Shown: positions 46,366 to 55,928, numbered from the stretch's first letter. The stretch: 64,000 nucleotides of DNA from JAHEFT01 sp963700705 (GCA_963700705.1 CAVOYQ010000010.1:1-64000); one strand, 5' to 3'. Notes: generated by a model not told the origin, from the sequence alone. Numbers and translations are program-made.

Positions 46366-47576
46366 GACAACGGCGCTTCCAGCTTGGCATGGTCACCAGG
46401 CAGCGGCAGAGGATCCTTGCCCTGGCTCATGCGCAGCGCATTGCGGAAACAGGCCATGGCGATTTCAAGCTCCCCTTTTCGCTCCAGCAGTTGGCCGAGC
46501 GAGTCGTAACCGGCAACCGTCGGTTCAATTTCCAGGCTGCGAATCATGTGATGCCGGGCTTTCCCCCATAATTCCTCCCTGGCGCACAAGCGACCCAGCG
46601 TCAGGTGCAGCAGGGGATCTTCGGGGTGCATCAGCAGCCACTTCTCACATTGCCTGAGCCGCTTCGAAGCATCATCCGGACCGGGCTCGCCATAGGGAAT
46701 CAACAGGGCCGGGGTCCATTCATTCTTGAGGCTGGACCGGATAACGTCCTCGGTCAGTTCCGGCCAGCCCTTCTGAACGGCGCGCTCGGCAAAGGCCCTG
46801 ATGACCTCCGGCGCCTTTTGCATGGCTTTGGGCAGCGCCCGCCAGGCAGCCTCGATGTCATCCCTGTTCCCGCAACGCTGAATTTCCCCAATCGCTGCGA
46901 CATGGCGCAGTTCGACCGCCTTTTCCTCATCGATCAGCTTGGCCTTCTGCATCGCGGGTAAAAGCCTGAGAAGCGCATCCCACTCACCCGTTTCACGATA
47001 ACAGCGCCCCAGCATTTCCAGCACCTGGGGGTGTTTGCGCCGGCGCTTGTAAAGCGCCTCCAGGATGTTTTTTGCCTCGGCATAGTTGCCGTTCTGGGTC
47101 AGGATGCGCGCCCGGGTCAGGTCCACCAGGAATTTTTGCTTGCGATTCCGGGTATCCGCCTGCTCCAGGTACCACTCGGCGCGATCGCCGGCGTCCTGGC
47201 CGTCAGCCGCCTCGGCGGCCGCAAGGTAACGCGCCGTGGTGCGGCCATGGGAACTGGCGGATTTTTGCAACGCCCTTTCGGCCGTGCTCCAGTCGCCTTC
47301 GGTCAGCGCCAGCAGACCCTTTTCCAGTTGCGCCAGCGACCTCCGTTCGCGGATCCGGCGGGCCGCTTCGGCCGGTGTCTTCCAGAGCCGGACAATCACC
47401 CAGACCAGCAGCCATAACGCCAGCACCCCGATAATCAGAACCAATACGCTGGTCTCGACGGTCCAGCCCCAGAACCGGATCTGCACCATGCCGGGGTCGG
47501 TCTTGAACAACGGGGCGATCGCGGCCGCCAGCAGCGCCAGAACTACGGCGACCAGGATGAGGAAGGAGTTTTTCAT
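46362..47576 (-). CDS. hemY: HemY, TPR heme-biosynthesis protein
   Basis: The N-terminus has two membrane segments (FLILVAVVLALLAAAIAPLF and VLVLIIGVLALWLLVWVIVRLW), then cytoplasmic TPR-like repeats such as YLEQADTRNRKQKFLVDLTRARILTQNGNYAEAKNILEALYKRRRKHPQVLEMLGRCYRETGEWDALL. The 404-residue length fits HemY of gammaproteobacteria, which acts late in heme biosynthesis with no fully settled mechanism. It overlaps hemX by four bases. Its stop codon is supplied by the REP repeat, and the last residues read KLEAPLS. HemY in this clade always follows hemX in the same unit. Confidence 0.9.
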   Translation of the reverse strand: MKNSFLILVAVVLALLAAAIAPLFKTDPGMVQIRFWGWTVETSVLVLIIGVLALWLLVWVIVRLWKTPAEAARRIRERRSLAQLEKGLLALTEGDWSTAERALQKSASSHGRTTARYLAAAEAADGQDAGDRAEWYLEQADTRNRKQKFLVDLTRARILTQNGNYAEAKNILEALYKRRRKHPQVLEMLGRCYRETGEWDALLRLLPAMQKAKLIDEEKAVELRHVAAIGEIQRCGNRDDIEAAWRALPKAMQKAPEVIRAFAERAVQKGWPELTEDVIRSSLKNEWTPALLIPYGEPGPDDASKRLRQCEKWLLMHPEDPLLHLTLGRLCAREELWGKARHHMIRSLEIEPTVAGYDSLGQLLERKGELEIAMACFRNALRMSQGKDPLPLPGDHAKLEAPLS

Positions 47577-48817
47577 CCTTGCTCAGCCTCCTCCGTTGAC
47601 TCTGCCGGTGCGGTGGGTTGCGCTGCTTCCGGAATGGCCTGTGGCCGGGGGTTTCCGGCCCTGAGCAATCGCAGCGTGGACCAGGGCGCGGTAATATCGG
47701 GCACTTCGACCTGGATGGTGATCGCGGCCAGTTCATCGACGCTTTGCACAATGGCGCGGTACTGTTTGTCGCCCGTATCGAACCAGCCTTCCAGCGACTC
47801 CTTCACGCGCTGTAACGATGCCCGGAACGCCTGCTGGTCCCGGCGCATCAGCGCAAGTTGCGCCACTTCCAGCTGCAGCCAGGCGCTCTGCCGGATGAAG
47901 TCCTTGTCCAGCAAAGTCATTCTCTGGTTTTCCTCTTCGGTGCTGCGCCTGACGGTGACCAGGTTGGAAAAAACACTTTTCACTTTATCCCACCAGCCGT
48001 CTCCCGCCGACTGCCCCGGACGGTCTATCGACGGCGCGTCCTGTTTGAACGGCAGTGTCGCGATGTCCTGCTGGATGGAATCCAGTCGTCCGGAAATGCC
48101 GGGTAAATCCGGCATGCTGACAGATGCCAGCGCCCGCCGGGCGGTGGCGATATCCTGCCGCACCCCCAGGTACACCGGGTTGTCCAGCGCGGCCAGGTGC
48201 ATGTCGGCCACCTCGAGCGCCTGGTCTGCCGCCACCGGGTCGGAGAAGAGTTTCAGCCGCTCGTTGGCCAGCCTGAGCAGGTAGTCCACTTCTTCAAGAT
48301 CCAGTTCGCCGGCGGCGTTCAGCTCCCGGGTGGATATTCCGGTCAATGCCGCTTCAGTTGCCGTCAGCCGCCCATGCAGGGATTCGGCCGCGGCCTGCAA
48401 GGAACGCGTAACCGAAGCCTGTTCCCTGAGCGTGTTTTCGACCCGGTCCAACTTCGAGCGGTCTGCCTCCAGGCCCTGTTGCACGGCCGTTAGCTCCGCC
48501 CCGGCGTCACCGGCGGACAGTGCCTCGACCTGGTCGCGGACCTGCTTCAATTCAAGCGAGAACTTGTTTTCGTTGTTTTCAAGTCGCGACAGTTCCGCCG
48601 TGACGCGTTGCTCATCCCGGCCCAGGGATGCCTGGCCCTGCCACCACATCCAGGCCGTGCCCGCCAGTGCAGCGGCGGCAAAAAGAAAAGCAAAAAATGC
48701 CAGGACAACGCCACTTCGCGATGGCTTGCCTTCTCCCGGCGGGCTTTTCCCGGCTGCGTTTTCTTCCACTGGAGACTCAGGTGTTTCGGATTCAATCCCG
48801 GAGATTTCGGTGCTCAC
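47573..48817 (-). CDS. hemX: HemX family protein
   Basis: After a low-complexity N-terminus there is one membrane segment (GVVLAFFAFLFAAAALAGTAWMWWQ), then a long coiled-coil (ELSRLENNENKFSLELKQVRDQVEAL and further) and the conserved WWDKVKSVFSNLVTVRR and LEEVDYLLRLANERLKLFSDPVAADQALEVADMHL. This matches HemX, often labelled uroporphyrinogen-III C-methyltransferase but lacking that catalytic domain. It is part of the hemCDXY unit. The C-terminus is Pro/Ala-rich and has no recognisable function. The frame is intact. Confidence 0.9.
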   Translation of the reverse strand: MSTEISGIESETPESPVEENAAGKSPPGEGKPSRSGVVLAFFAFLFAAAALAGTAWMWWQGQASLGRDEQRVTAELSRLENNENKFSLELKQVRDQVEALSAGDAGAELTAVQQGLEADRSKLDRVENTLREQASVTRSLQAAAESLHGRLTATEAALTGISTRELNAAGELDLEEVDYLLRLANERLKLFSDPVAADQALEVADMHLAALDNPVYLGVRQDIATARRALASVSMPDLPGISGRLDSIQQDIATLPFKQDAPSIDRPGQSAGDGWWDKVKSVFSNLVTVRRSTEEENQRMTLLDKDFIRQSAWLQLEVAQLALMRRDQQAFRASLQRVKESLEGWFDTGDKQYRAIVQSVDELAAITIQVEVPDITAPWSTLRLLRAGNPRPQAIPEAAQPTAPAESTEEAEQG

Positions 48818-48931
48818 CCATCTGGTCCTGTGATTTGTAGGAAGGAATATTGATGCTAACCAAAAGAGCCTGACAGTTCACCTTTTATTGCCGTATCGGT
48901 CAATCCGGAGGGCCGCTCCAACGCTTTCCGG

Positions 48932-49696
48932 TCAAACCAGGTTCCGGATAGCCGAAAACAGCTCCTTGTTACCGGGGCCGGTCGAGAGGTGAATACGGGC
49001 CGGCCCGTAGGCCCGGGCGAGCCGTCTGAGCCGGTCCGAAATGACCAGCCAGTCACCCTGGCATAACGGGAACCAGGCTGACGGCTGCAGCCGCTGGGAC
49101 AATGCCTTCATGGCGTTGGCGCTGGTCCAGACACTGAGCACCCCGGAAGCTTCCGCCAGCTTGCCCAGTTCCTGCTTGTCGAGTTCAGCCGGCTCAGGCC
49201 GGTAGGCCATGACCAGGCGTGCCCTCCAGCCATTCTCTCCCAGGCTCTCGAACAGCGTTTGGCGGCCTCCGGGAGCCGAGATAATGAATGCAAAAGGACG
49301 CTCCCTGCCTGGCTGCGGGCTCTCCCGGGAGAGTGTTTCCAGCAACGCCTCGCTGGTGTAACCGGTTGCCGGGGTGATATTCACCCGGATTCCTGCGTCA
49401 CCAAGGGCCCTGGCTGTGGCCGGCCCGATCGCTGCAATCCGGGCGTGGAAGCGAACACTGTCAGGCAACTGGGGAAGCCCGTGAGAAACTGCCCGCGGAC
49501 TGGTAAAGACCAGTAATGCGCCGGCACCGGCTGTCCGCATCTCGGTAAAAATTTCCGCCTGTGAGACCCGGATGTCCTCGGGGAAGTAATTGAAGGCCGG
49601 CTGCACTACCGTTTGCAGGCCCAGCGGTTTCAGCATCGCGGCCAGTTCCACGGATTCCTCGCGCGGCCTGGTGATGAAGACGTGCGTGAAGGTCAT
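48932..49696 (-). CDS. hemD: Uroporphyrinogen-III synthase
   Basis: HemD converts hydroxymethylbilane into uroporphyrinogen III. Visible are FITRPREESVELAAMLKPLGLQTVVQPAF, LVFTSPRAVSHGLPQLP, AAIGPATARALGDAGIRV and, in the second half, SVWTSANAMKALSQRL and LVISDRLRRLARAYG. The two-lobed arrangement and length of 254 residues fit, although HemD is poorly conserved. It lies 36 bases after hemC and 114 bases before hemX on the minus strand, as in other gammaproteobacteria. Confidence 0.88.
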   Translation of the reverse strand: MTFTHVFITRPREESVELAAMLKPLGLQTVVQPAFNYFPEDIRVSQAEIFTEMRTAGAGALLVFTSPRAVSHGLPQLPDSVRFHARIAAIGPATARALGDAGIRVNITPATGYTSEALLETLSRESPQPGRERPFAFIISAPGGRQTLFESLGENGWRARLVMAYRPEPAELDKQELGKLAEASGVLSVWTSANAMKALSQRLQPSAWFPLCQGDWLVISDRLRRLARAYGPARIHLSTGPGNKELFSAIRNLV

Positions 49697-49732
49697 CCCT
49701 GGCGCCTGCCGGATTTTCCGCAGCAGTTCATG

Positions 49733-50665
49733 TCAAGCCCGGGAGGCTCCCGCTGCCGCGATGATCCTGTCAGCGCCCTGGCTGATCAATTCACCGGCGA
49801 CGGCAGCTGCGAGCCGGTCGACGTCTTCGGATGGGCCCGATGTTTCCGCGCGCACCAGTTTACTGCCGTCCGGCATTCCAACCATGGCGCTGATCCGCAA
49901 CTGATCGCCATCGAGGTCCGCAAACACCGCCAGTGGTACCTGGCAGCTACCGTGCAAGGCAGTGGCCACGGCCCGTTCGGCCCGGGTGCGCAGCACGGCA
50001 TCCGGGTCTTTCAATGGCTCGATCAGGTCACTGACCGCGCGGTCTTCCACCCGGCACTGAATTCCGATGGTCCCCTGGGTTCCTGCGGGCAGCCACCGGG
50101 GCGGCTCCAGCGTTTCCGTGATGAGATGATCCATGCCGAGACGCTCCAGCCCGGCACAGGCCAGGATAATGGCGTCGTATTCGCCTTCCTGCAGCTTACG
50201 CACCCGGGTGTTCACATTACCCCTGAGATCCCCGACAACAAGGTCCGGACGAAGCGCCCGCAGCTGGCATTGACGGCGCAGACTGCTGGTGCCGACGCGC
50301 GCCCCGGGCGCCAGGCCGGAGAGGGTCAATCCCTCGCGGCTGAGCAATGCATCAAACGGATTCGCACGTTCCAGCATCACCTCAACCGTCAGGCCGGGAA
50401 CCGGCTCCACCGGCACGTCCTTCATCGAGTGCACCGCGATATCCGCATCGCCGTTGAGCAGGGCCCTTTCGAGTTCCTTCAGAAAAAGACCCTTGCCGCC
50501 AATCTCTGCCAGGGGCCGGTCCAGGATGATGTCGCCGCGGGTCACCATCGGCAGCAGTTCCACCCTGTGGCCGGGGTACCGTAGCTGCAACAAAGCGGCA
50601 ACATGATTGGCCTGCCACAAGGCGAGCTCACTTTTTCGGGTTGCTATTTTCAGGGTTTCGGTCAT
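49733..50665 (-). CDS. hemC: Hydroxymethylbilane synthase (porphobilinogen deaminase)
   Basis: The 310-residue protein begins LKIATRKSELALWQANHVAALLQLRYPGHRVELLPMVTRGD, with the phosphate-contacting Arg and Lys residues, and has AVHSMKDVPVEPVPGLTVEVML and GTSSLRRQCQLRALRPDL. The dipyrromethane-cofactor cysteine is in LHGSCQVPLAVFA near residue 240. It joins four porphobilinogens into hydroxymethylbilane in the cytoplasm. The ATG overlaps the algR stop as ATGA. Confidence 0.95.
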   Translation of the reverse strand: MTETLKIATRKSELALWQANHVAALLQLRYPGHRVELLPMVTRGDIILDRPLAEIGGKGLFLKELERALLNGDADIAVHSMKDVPVEPVPGLTVEVMLERANPFDALLSREGLTLSGLAPGARVGTSSLRRQCQLRALRPDLVVGDLRGNVNTRVRKLQEGEYDAIILACAGLERLGMDHLITETLEPPRWLPAGTQGTIGIQCRVEDRAVSDLIEPLKDPDAVLRTRAERAVATALHGSCQVPLAVFADLDGDQLRISAMVGMPDGSKLVRAETSGPSEDVDRLAAAVAGELISQGADRIIAAAGASRA

Positions 50666-51378
50666 GAAATGTCGCTCAGTAATTTTCGTAATGCAGCCAC
50701 TTTACGGCGGCTTACCTCCGGTTGCCGGTCGGTACCGCTCAACAACGCCTGGGTCTGGCCTTCCCGGGTCCTCGCCAGCCCCCGCAAATGCTTGCGGGAC
50801 ACCAGCGCGTTGCGATGTATCCTGAAAAAAAACGAAGGAAACTTCTGCTCCAGGTCCATCAGGGATTCGTCTATCACCGTGGTGCCTTTTTCATGGATCA
50901 CGGTCGTGTACTTGTCTTCTGAAATCATGCAAATCACCCGGTGGATCGGGGTCAGGACGACTTTTCCGCCGACCGTCGAGCGCACGTAGTGATCCTGCTC
51001 GTGCACGTCTTCCTTGCCCAGCATCCGGCGCGCTTTTTCCAGGGCTTTTTCCAGCCGTTCCTCGCGCACCGGTTTCACCAGGTAATCGACGGCTTCAACT
51101 TCAAAGGCTTTCAGGGCCTGGTCCTGGTAAGCCGTGCAAAAAATGATCGCGGGCGACGCGCCGCCCTGCTGCAGGACCCGCGCGAGTGACATCCCGTCCA
51201 TGCCCGGCATCGATATATCCAGCAGCAGGATGTCCGGACTCAACTCCCGTATCCGCTCCAGGGCCTCGTTACTGCTGGCAGCCTCGCCCGCTACCTCGAA
51301 CCTGGGCACGTTGCCGAGCAGGCGGCGCAGCCGGTCGCGTGCCGGTTGTTCATCGTCAATGATCAGAATACTTAACAT
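50662..51378 (-). CDS. algR: LytTR response regulator AlgR-like
   Basis: The receiver domain (LIIDDEQPARDRLRRLLGNVPRFEVAGEAASSNEALERIRELSPDILLLDISMPGMDGMSL) has the acidic pair and the phospho-accepting Asp54; Lys is in YLVKPVREERLEKAL. The C-terminal LytTR DNA-binding domain (VHEQDHYVRSTVGGKVVLTPIHRVICMISEDKYTTVIHEKGT, then FFRIHRNALVSRKHL) follows. AlgR of Pseudomonas sits in the same order beside hemCDXY and regulates motility and exopolysaccharide; transfer of that role is inference. It overlaps the sensor gene by 23 bases and hemC by four. Confidence 0.92.
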   Translation of the reverse strand: MLSILIIDDEQPARDRLRRLLGNVPRFEVAGEAASSNEALERIRELSPDILLLDISMPGMDGMSLARVLQQGGASPAIIFCTAYQDQALKAFEVEAVDYLVKPVREERLEKALEKARRMLGKEDVHEQDHYVRSTVGGKVVLTPIHRVICMISEDKYTTVIHEKGTTVIDESLMDLEQKFPSFFFRIHRNALVSRKHLRGLARTREGQTQALLSGTDRQPEVSRRKVAALRKLLSDIS

Positions 51379-52433
51379 AGGGCAAACTCAATACGGCATA
51401 GAACCGTTCTTTATCCTGGTTGGTCAGCAGACTGGCGCGCGCGCCGAAAGCGAGCGAGAGCCGCTCACGAATATTCCTGATTGCCATCCCGTGGCCCTTC
51501 GTCACGGACCCCTCCGGCGCCAGCGGGTTACTGATCGTGATAACGACCTGGTCGCCTTCCGCGCGGCCGTAAACAGACAGTTTTCCACCCTTTCTCGAGG
51601 GCCTGGATACCGTGCGACACGGCGTTCTCCAGCAAAGGCTGCAAAGTCAACGGAAGCACCGCGGCGCCGGCGGGCAGTTCTCCGACCCGCCAGTCCACGG
51701 TCAAGCGGTCGCCCAGGCGGCGTCGCTCCATGTCCAGGTATTGCCGGGCGACGTGAAGCTCGTCGGCCAGTGAAATGAGTTTGTCGGCCCTTTGCATGCT
51801 GCCGCGGAAAATGTCGGCAAGGTCGAGTGTGGCCGCTTCCGCGTTCACCGGGTCTTCCGGAATCAGGCTGGCGATGGTGTTCAGGCTGTTGAACAAAAAG
51901 TGCGGGTGGATCCTGGCTTGCAGGGCCTGCACCCTGGCCTCCGCCTGTGCGATGAGCTGCGAGCGCCAGCGGGCCCTGATTTCCAGGTAGCGGAAAAACA
52001 CCACGCTGACCAGGCCAACCGCAAAAACACTTTTCCACATGAATATGACCGCCGGGTCCGTGATGAATCCCGGATCCGAGACCGAATCCGCGCGCCAGGC
52101 GGCGTAGCTGAAAATCCCTGCAAGACAGGCGCTGACCAGCCAGCTGCCGAGCCAGGCTCCGCGCGAGGACAAGCGCCCGGTCCAACCGCTGGTCAGGCAT
52201 ATTCCCGCCGCGCAGAACAACGCCATCCACTGGGAATAGACGCTGGCCATCGCCAGCCATTGCCAATCCGGTATGCCGCCCTGGCCCAGCCCGACCAGGA
52301 CTACCGACACCTCGGTGATGACGATCACCGCCAGCAACAGGCGCCAATTGCAAAATGAAGGTGGATAAACTCCGGGCGATACCTCCCCGGAATCGATGTC
52401 CAGCGTTTCATGTATTCGTGTCAGGGCAGGCAC
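51356..52433 (-). pseudogene. algZ: Sensor histidine kinase AlgZ/FimS-like, one frameshift
   Basis: The protein has four membrane segments (LLLAVIVITEVSVVLVGL, WMALFCAAGICLTSGWTG, LGSWLVSACLAGIFSYAAW, MWKSVFAVGLVSVVFFRYLEI) and the His_kinase-type HPHFLFNSLNTIASLIPEDP with the phospho-accepting His, then LPLTLQPLLENAVSHGIQAL. Near 51595 one extra G in GGG ends the frame early: the remainder reads GGKLSVYGRAEGDQVVITISNP and GHGMAIRNIRERLSLAFG, which completes the ATPase domain. The start is the GTG at 52433 overlapping the esterase stop; the longer frame to 52505 is less likely. It pairs with AlgR. Confidence 0.82.
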
Positions 52434-53134
52434 TTTCGCATCCAGGCGGACAAATCGGCGATTTCCTGCGGACAAACCGCATGCTGCATCGGGTAGCTGT
52501 GCCATTCGACATCCTGACCCCAGCCACGCAGACGGTCGGCGACCTGCTGCCCGAGAAAACAGGGCACCATCGGGTCCGACAAACCATGCCCGACAAAAAC
52601 CGGGAGAGACCTGTTGGCTGCGTGCCTTTCGTTTCCGAGTTGTTCATCCATCAACAGGTAGGTCGAAAGGGCGGCCAGGCCGGCCAATGTTTCCGGGTAC
52701 CTGAGCGCCAGTTGCAACGCGATGGCTCCGCCCTGTGAAAACCCGGCCACGATGATGCGCCCGGAAGCAATCCCCCGCTCGCGTTCACGGGCGATCAAGC
52801 CGGCTGCCTGGTTGACGCTTTGCGCGATACCTTGCTGATCGTGGTCCCGGCCCATGGACAGGTCGACGATGTCATACCACGCGCGCATTTTCATGCCGCC
52901 ATTGATGGTGACCGGTCTCACCGGCGCGTGCGGAAATACAAAGCGGATTTCCGGGGCGCCCGGCCACAGCAGGTGAGGAACGATCGGTTCAAAATCGTGG
53001 CCATCGGCGCCCAGGCCGTGCAGCCAGATGACCGCAACCGTCGGCGCGGGCCCGGTGGATAATTCGACCGCTTGCAGGGCTGGCGCCCAGAGCCGGTCAA
53101 CTTCAATTGCGGTGGCTGATTCCTGAGTATTCAT
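52421..53134 (-). CDS. Carboxylesterase/phospholipase family alpha/beta hydrolase
   Basis: The 237-residue product contains VAVIWLHGLGADGHDFEPIVPHLLWPGAPEIRFVFPHAP, the nucleophile motif VAGFSQGGAIALQLALRYPETLAGL, the acid in GLSDPMVP and the His in QHAVCPQEI. It matches the EstB/YpfH-type bacterial carboxylesterases of about this size. It hydrolyses short-chain esters in the cytoplasm. It lies upstream of algZ in the same direction, and its start faces the lptM gene. The frame is intact, and the ATG at 53134 is preferred over an earlier one. Confidence 0.85.
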   Translation of the reverse strand: MNTQESATAIEVDRLWAPALQAVELSTGPAPTVAVIWLHGLGADGHDFEPIVPHLLWPGAPEIRFVFPHAPVRPVTINGGMKMRAWYDIVDLSMGRDHDQQGIAQSVNQAAGLIARERERGIASGRIIVAGFSQGGAIALQLALRYPETLAGLAALSTYLLMDEQLGNERHAANRSLPVFVGHGLSDPMVPCFLGQQVADRLRGWGQDVEWHSYPMQHAVCPQEIADLSAWMRKCLP

Positions 53135-53174
53135 GGCGTATAGTGTACCAGCCCTTGCAATGTTCAACCTGCCG

Positions 53175-53366
53175 ATGAAAACAACCGGAAAGCTTTACCT
53201 GGCCCTGATTCCCTGTTGCTGCGTGATACTGTCGCTGGCCGCCTGCGGGCAGACCGGCCCCTTGTACCTTCCGGACAAGGAAGATCAAGCGGTGGCAGGG
53301 GAGACGCCGCCCGTTTCAGAGCAGACCGCCGAGCAGGAGATCGAGGAGAATGACAACAATCGCTGA
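53175..53366 (+). CDS. lptM: LptM-type small lipoprotein (YifL family)
   Basis: A 63-residue product with a signal peptide ending in the lipobox LAAC (GKLYLALIPCCCVILSLAACG) and the hallmark sequence CGQTGPLYLPD right after the modified cysteine. LptM supports assembly of the LptD/E lipopolysaccharide translocon in the outer membrane. The start at 53175 is the third ATG in the frame; the earlier ones would delay the signal peptide. It stands directly before dapF, the conserved order in this class. The remainder is acidic and short. Confidence 0.85.
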   Translation: MKTTGKLYLALIPCCCVILSLAACGQTGPLYLPDKEDQAVAGETPPVSEQTAEQEIEENDNNR

Positions 53367-53381
53367 GCACCCCTTCACTCG

Positions 53382-54212
53382 ATGGAACTGAATTTTCACA
53401 AGATGCACGGAGCAGGCAACGACTTCGTGCTGATTGATGCGCGCAACCGGGAATTTGCCGTGAACCCGGAAATCGCGTCCCGTCTGGCCGACCGTCATCG
53501 CGGTATCGGTTGCGATCAAATCCTGGTTCTGCGCAGCTCCGAACAGCCGGAACATGTGGCACGCTACGAAATCTGGAATTCCGACGGCAGCCCGGCCAGC
53601 CAGTGTGGAAACGGGGCGCGTTGCATCGGCCTGTTTCTCGAAATGAACGGCGAGACCGGAAACGCCCCATTTACCGTCGAAAGTCCCGCCGGGGTGGTCG
53701 CGATGAAGCGCTGCGACGATGGCGAGTTCGAAATAAAGATGGGCGTGCCCTCCTTCGAAGCCGCGGCCATCCCGATTCGCCTGCAGGGCAAGGACGGTAT
53801 GTACCAACTGGATTCGCCCTGGGGCCTGCTCGAATTCGGAGCGGCATCCATGGGCAATCCGCATGCCCTGTTGCTGACCCGGGATATCGACAGCCCGGAA
53901 ATTCCGGCCATCGGCGATTTCATCAGCAAGCACGAAGTCTTTCCGGATGGCTGTAACGCCGGTTTTGCGCAATTGGCCGGACCCTCAACAATCCATTTGC
54001 GGGTAGTTGAACGCGGCGCCGGGGAAACCCTGGCCTGCGGTTCCGGCGCCTGTGCCGCCGTGGCCATCCTGAGGCGCTCCGGCCGGGTTGACGATGAAGT
54101 GGATGTCTTCCTTCCGGGCGGACATCTTGTGATAAAGTGGCCCGGAAACCAGCAGCCCATGGTCATGAAGGGGCCGGCCGAACACGTATTCAGAGGGACC
54201 TTGAATGAGTGA
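53382..54212 (+). CDS. dapF: Diaminopimelate epimerase
   Basis: DapF converts LL- to meso-diaminopimelate for peptidoglycan and lysine synthesis. The two catalytic cysteines are Cys75 (CGNGARC block) and Cys219 (LACGSGACAA). Other signs are LNFHKMHGAGNDFVLIDARNREF, GCDQILVL and MGNPHALLL. The length of 276 residues is normal. The product is cytoplasmic. It overlaps the following DUF484 gene by eight bases. Confidence 0.95.
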   Translation: MELNFHKMHGAGNDFVLIDARNREFAVNPEIASRLADRHRGIGCDQILVLRSSEQPEHVARYEIWNSDGSPASQCGNGARCIGLFLEMNGETGNAPFTVESPAGVVAMKRCDDGEFEIKMGVPSFEAAAIPIRLQGKDGMYQLDSPWGLLEFGAASMGNPHALLLTRDIDSPEIPAIGDFISKHEVFPDGCNAGFAQLAGPSTIHLRVVERGAGETLACGSGACAAVAILRRSGRVDDEVDVFLPGGHLVIKWPGNQQPMVMKGPAEHVFRGTLNE

Positions 54213-54906
54213 CGACAAAACATCCTTGAAGAAAGTTGTCGCAAGTTATCTGCGAAAACACCCGGACTTTCTCGACAACAACCCGGACGTACTGGAAGTC
54301 CTGGAGCTCAGTCACCAGAGCGGGCCGGCCGTTTCGATGATTGAACGCCAGGTTGAGCAGCTGCGGGCCAGCAACGAAGATATGAACAGGCAACTCAAAC
54401 GCCTGATCCAGGTCGCTTCTGAAAACGAAAAACTCATGTCGCGCCTGCACGCACTCACGCTCGAACTCATGTTGATCGGCTCCAGGAAAGAGTTTTTTAC
54501 CCATTTGGGTAACAGTCTTCTGAATGATTTCAACGCCGATATTCTGCAGATCTGCCTGTTTGACCAGGAAACCGCCGCACTGGCGGGAGAGGACGTTATC
54601 GGCATCCGGGCCGACGACCCGGCCGTGGAGCAATTCCAGGCGCTGCTGGAAAAAGACCGCACGGTTTGCGGAAGGCTGAGTGAAAGCAAGCTGAACTTCC
54701 TGTTCGGGAGCAAGGCGCGCTGGGTGCAATCCACTGCATTGATCCCGCTGGGAGAGAAAGGTGCTGACGGCATGATGGCCATCGGCAGCAGCAATCCGGC
54801 ACGCTTCTACCCCGGCATGGGTACCTTGTTCCTGGATTTACTGGCGAATGTGATTTCCACCACGCTGGCAAGGGAAGAACCCGGGGCGCGTCGCCGCTCA
54901 GCCTGA
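54205..54906 (+). CDS. DUF484 protein
   Basis: The 233-residue protein matches DUF484: LKKVVASYLRKHPDFLDNNPDVLEVLELSHQSGPAVSMIERQVEQLRASNEDMNRQLKRLIQVASENEKLM, followed by a GAF-like C-terminal domain with STALIPLGEKGADGMMAIGSSNPARFYPGMGTLFLDLLANVI. The N-terminal part includes a coiled coil. No function has been established; it is conserved between dapF and xerC in Pseudomonas and relatives, as here. Confidence 0.88.
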   Translation: MSDDKTSLKKVVASYLRKHPDFLDNNPDVLEVLELSHQSGPAVSMIERQVEQLRASNEDMNRQLKRLIQVASENEKLMSRLHALTLELMLIGSRKEFFTHLGNSLLNDFNADILQICLFDQETAALAGEDVIGIRADDPAVEQFQALLEKDRTVCGRLSESKLNFLFGSKARWVQSTALIPLGEKGADGMMAIGSSNPARFYPGMGTLFLDLLANVISTTLAREEPGARRRSA

Positions 54907-54929
54907 AACCGGTGTATCCTTCGGGAATC

Positions 54930-55817
54930 ATGCATAGCCGGCAAAGATTCCTCGAGTACCTCGGCCATGAGCGCGGCCTGTCACCACGGACCCGGTCAGC
55001 GTACCAGCGCGATCTCGGGCTCTTTGCGGAAGAACTGGAACGGCTCGGGGTCACGGATCCAAAAAAAATCAACGAACACCAGGTTCGTGGACTGGTCGCC
55101 CGGTTACACCGGCAGGGCCTGGGTTCACGCAGCCTGCAAAGGGTCCTGTCCGCCATCCGGAGTTATTACCGCTGGCTGATGAAAGAAGGCCTGGCCGACC
55201 ACAACCCGGCAACTGCCGTAAAAGCGCCGAAAACACAGAAAAAACTGCCTTCGACGCTGGACGCCGACGCGGTGACGCGCTTGCTGGACATCCGGGACGA
55301 CACACCGCTGGCCATCCGGGACAAGGCCATCCTCGAGTTGTTTTACTCTTCCGGATTGCGTCTTTCGGAACTGGCCAGCCTCAAGTGGAACCAGATCGAT
55401 GTGGCTTCCGGACTGGTCACGGTAACCGGCAAAGGCAACAAGACCCGCGTGGTGCCGGTGGGCAGCTATGCTGCTGCAGCGCTGGAAAAATGGCGAAAGG
55501 CCCGGGGTAATTTCGCCGGTTTCGAAGAACCGCACGTTTTTGTCAGCAACCGGGGAACACCCATTTCAAACCGGACGATCCAAGCCAGGGTGCGTTACTG
55601 GGCGCGCCGGCAGGGACTGCCCCAACAGGTGTATCCGCACCTGCTGAGGCACAGTTTTGCCAGCCATATGCTCGAGTCTTCCGGCGACTTGCGAGCGGTC
55701 CAGGAACTCCTCGGACACGCCGACATTTCAACCACCCAGGTCTACACCCACCTCGATTTCCAACACCTCGCCAGCGTCTACGACAAGGCCCACCCGAGAG
55801 CCAAGAAAAAGACGTAG
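54930..55817 (+). CDS. xerC: Site-specific tyrosine recombinase XerC
   Basis: XerC resolves chromosome dimers at dif together with XerD. Counting from the ATG at 54930, the catalytic residues are Arg144 (SGLRLSE), Lys168, His237 and Arg240 (HLLRH), His263 (LLGHADISTT) and nucleophile Tyr272 (VYTHLD). The N-terminal SAM-like domain (RFLEYLGHERGLSPRTRSAYQRDL) is also present. The in-frame GTG at 54912 would add six residues but lacks a ribosome-binding site. The length is 295 residues. The stop TAG is the first TAG of the REP element. Confidence 0.93.
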   Translation: MHSRQRFLEYLGHERGLSPRTRSAYQRDLGLFAEELERLGVTDPKKINEHQVRGLVARLHRQGLGSRSLQRVLSAIRSYYRWLMKEGLADHNPATAVKAPKTQKKLPSTLDADAVTRLLDIRDDTPLAIRDKAILELFYSSGLRLSELASLKWNQIDVASGLVTVTGKGNKTRVVPVGSYAAAALEKWRKARGNFAGFEEPHVFVSNRGTPISNRTIQARVRYWARRQGLPQQVYPHLLRHSFASHMLESSGDLRAVQELLGHADISTTQVYTHLDFQHLASVYDKAHPRAKKKT

Positions 55818-55928
55818 GAGCGAATTTATTCGCGAACGCAGGAGCGGCCCATTGCCGCGATTCTGACTCCGGCAAACCCGGCTCGTCACCGGGTTCGCAG
55901 TTCGACTCGCGGATGAATCCGCTCCTAC
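55814..55928. repeat. REP cluster with a second repeat type (locus 6)
   Basis: It opens with GTAGGAGCGAATTTATTCGCG and ends GCGGATGAATCCGCTCCTAC. Between are a variant arm GCAGGAGCGGCCCATTGCCG and a small hairpin with arms AACCCGG and CCGGGTT. TAG at 55815-55817 ends xerC; the minus-strand TAG at 55925-55927 ends aqpZ, so both neighbours terminate in the same element. Confidence 0.88.
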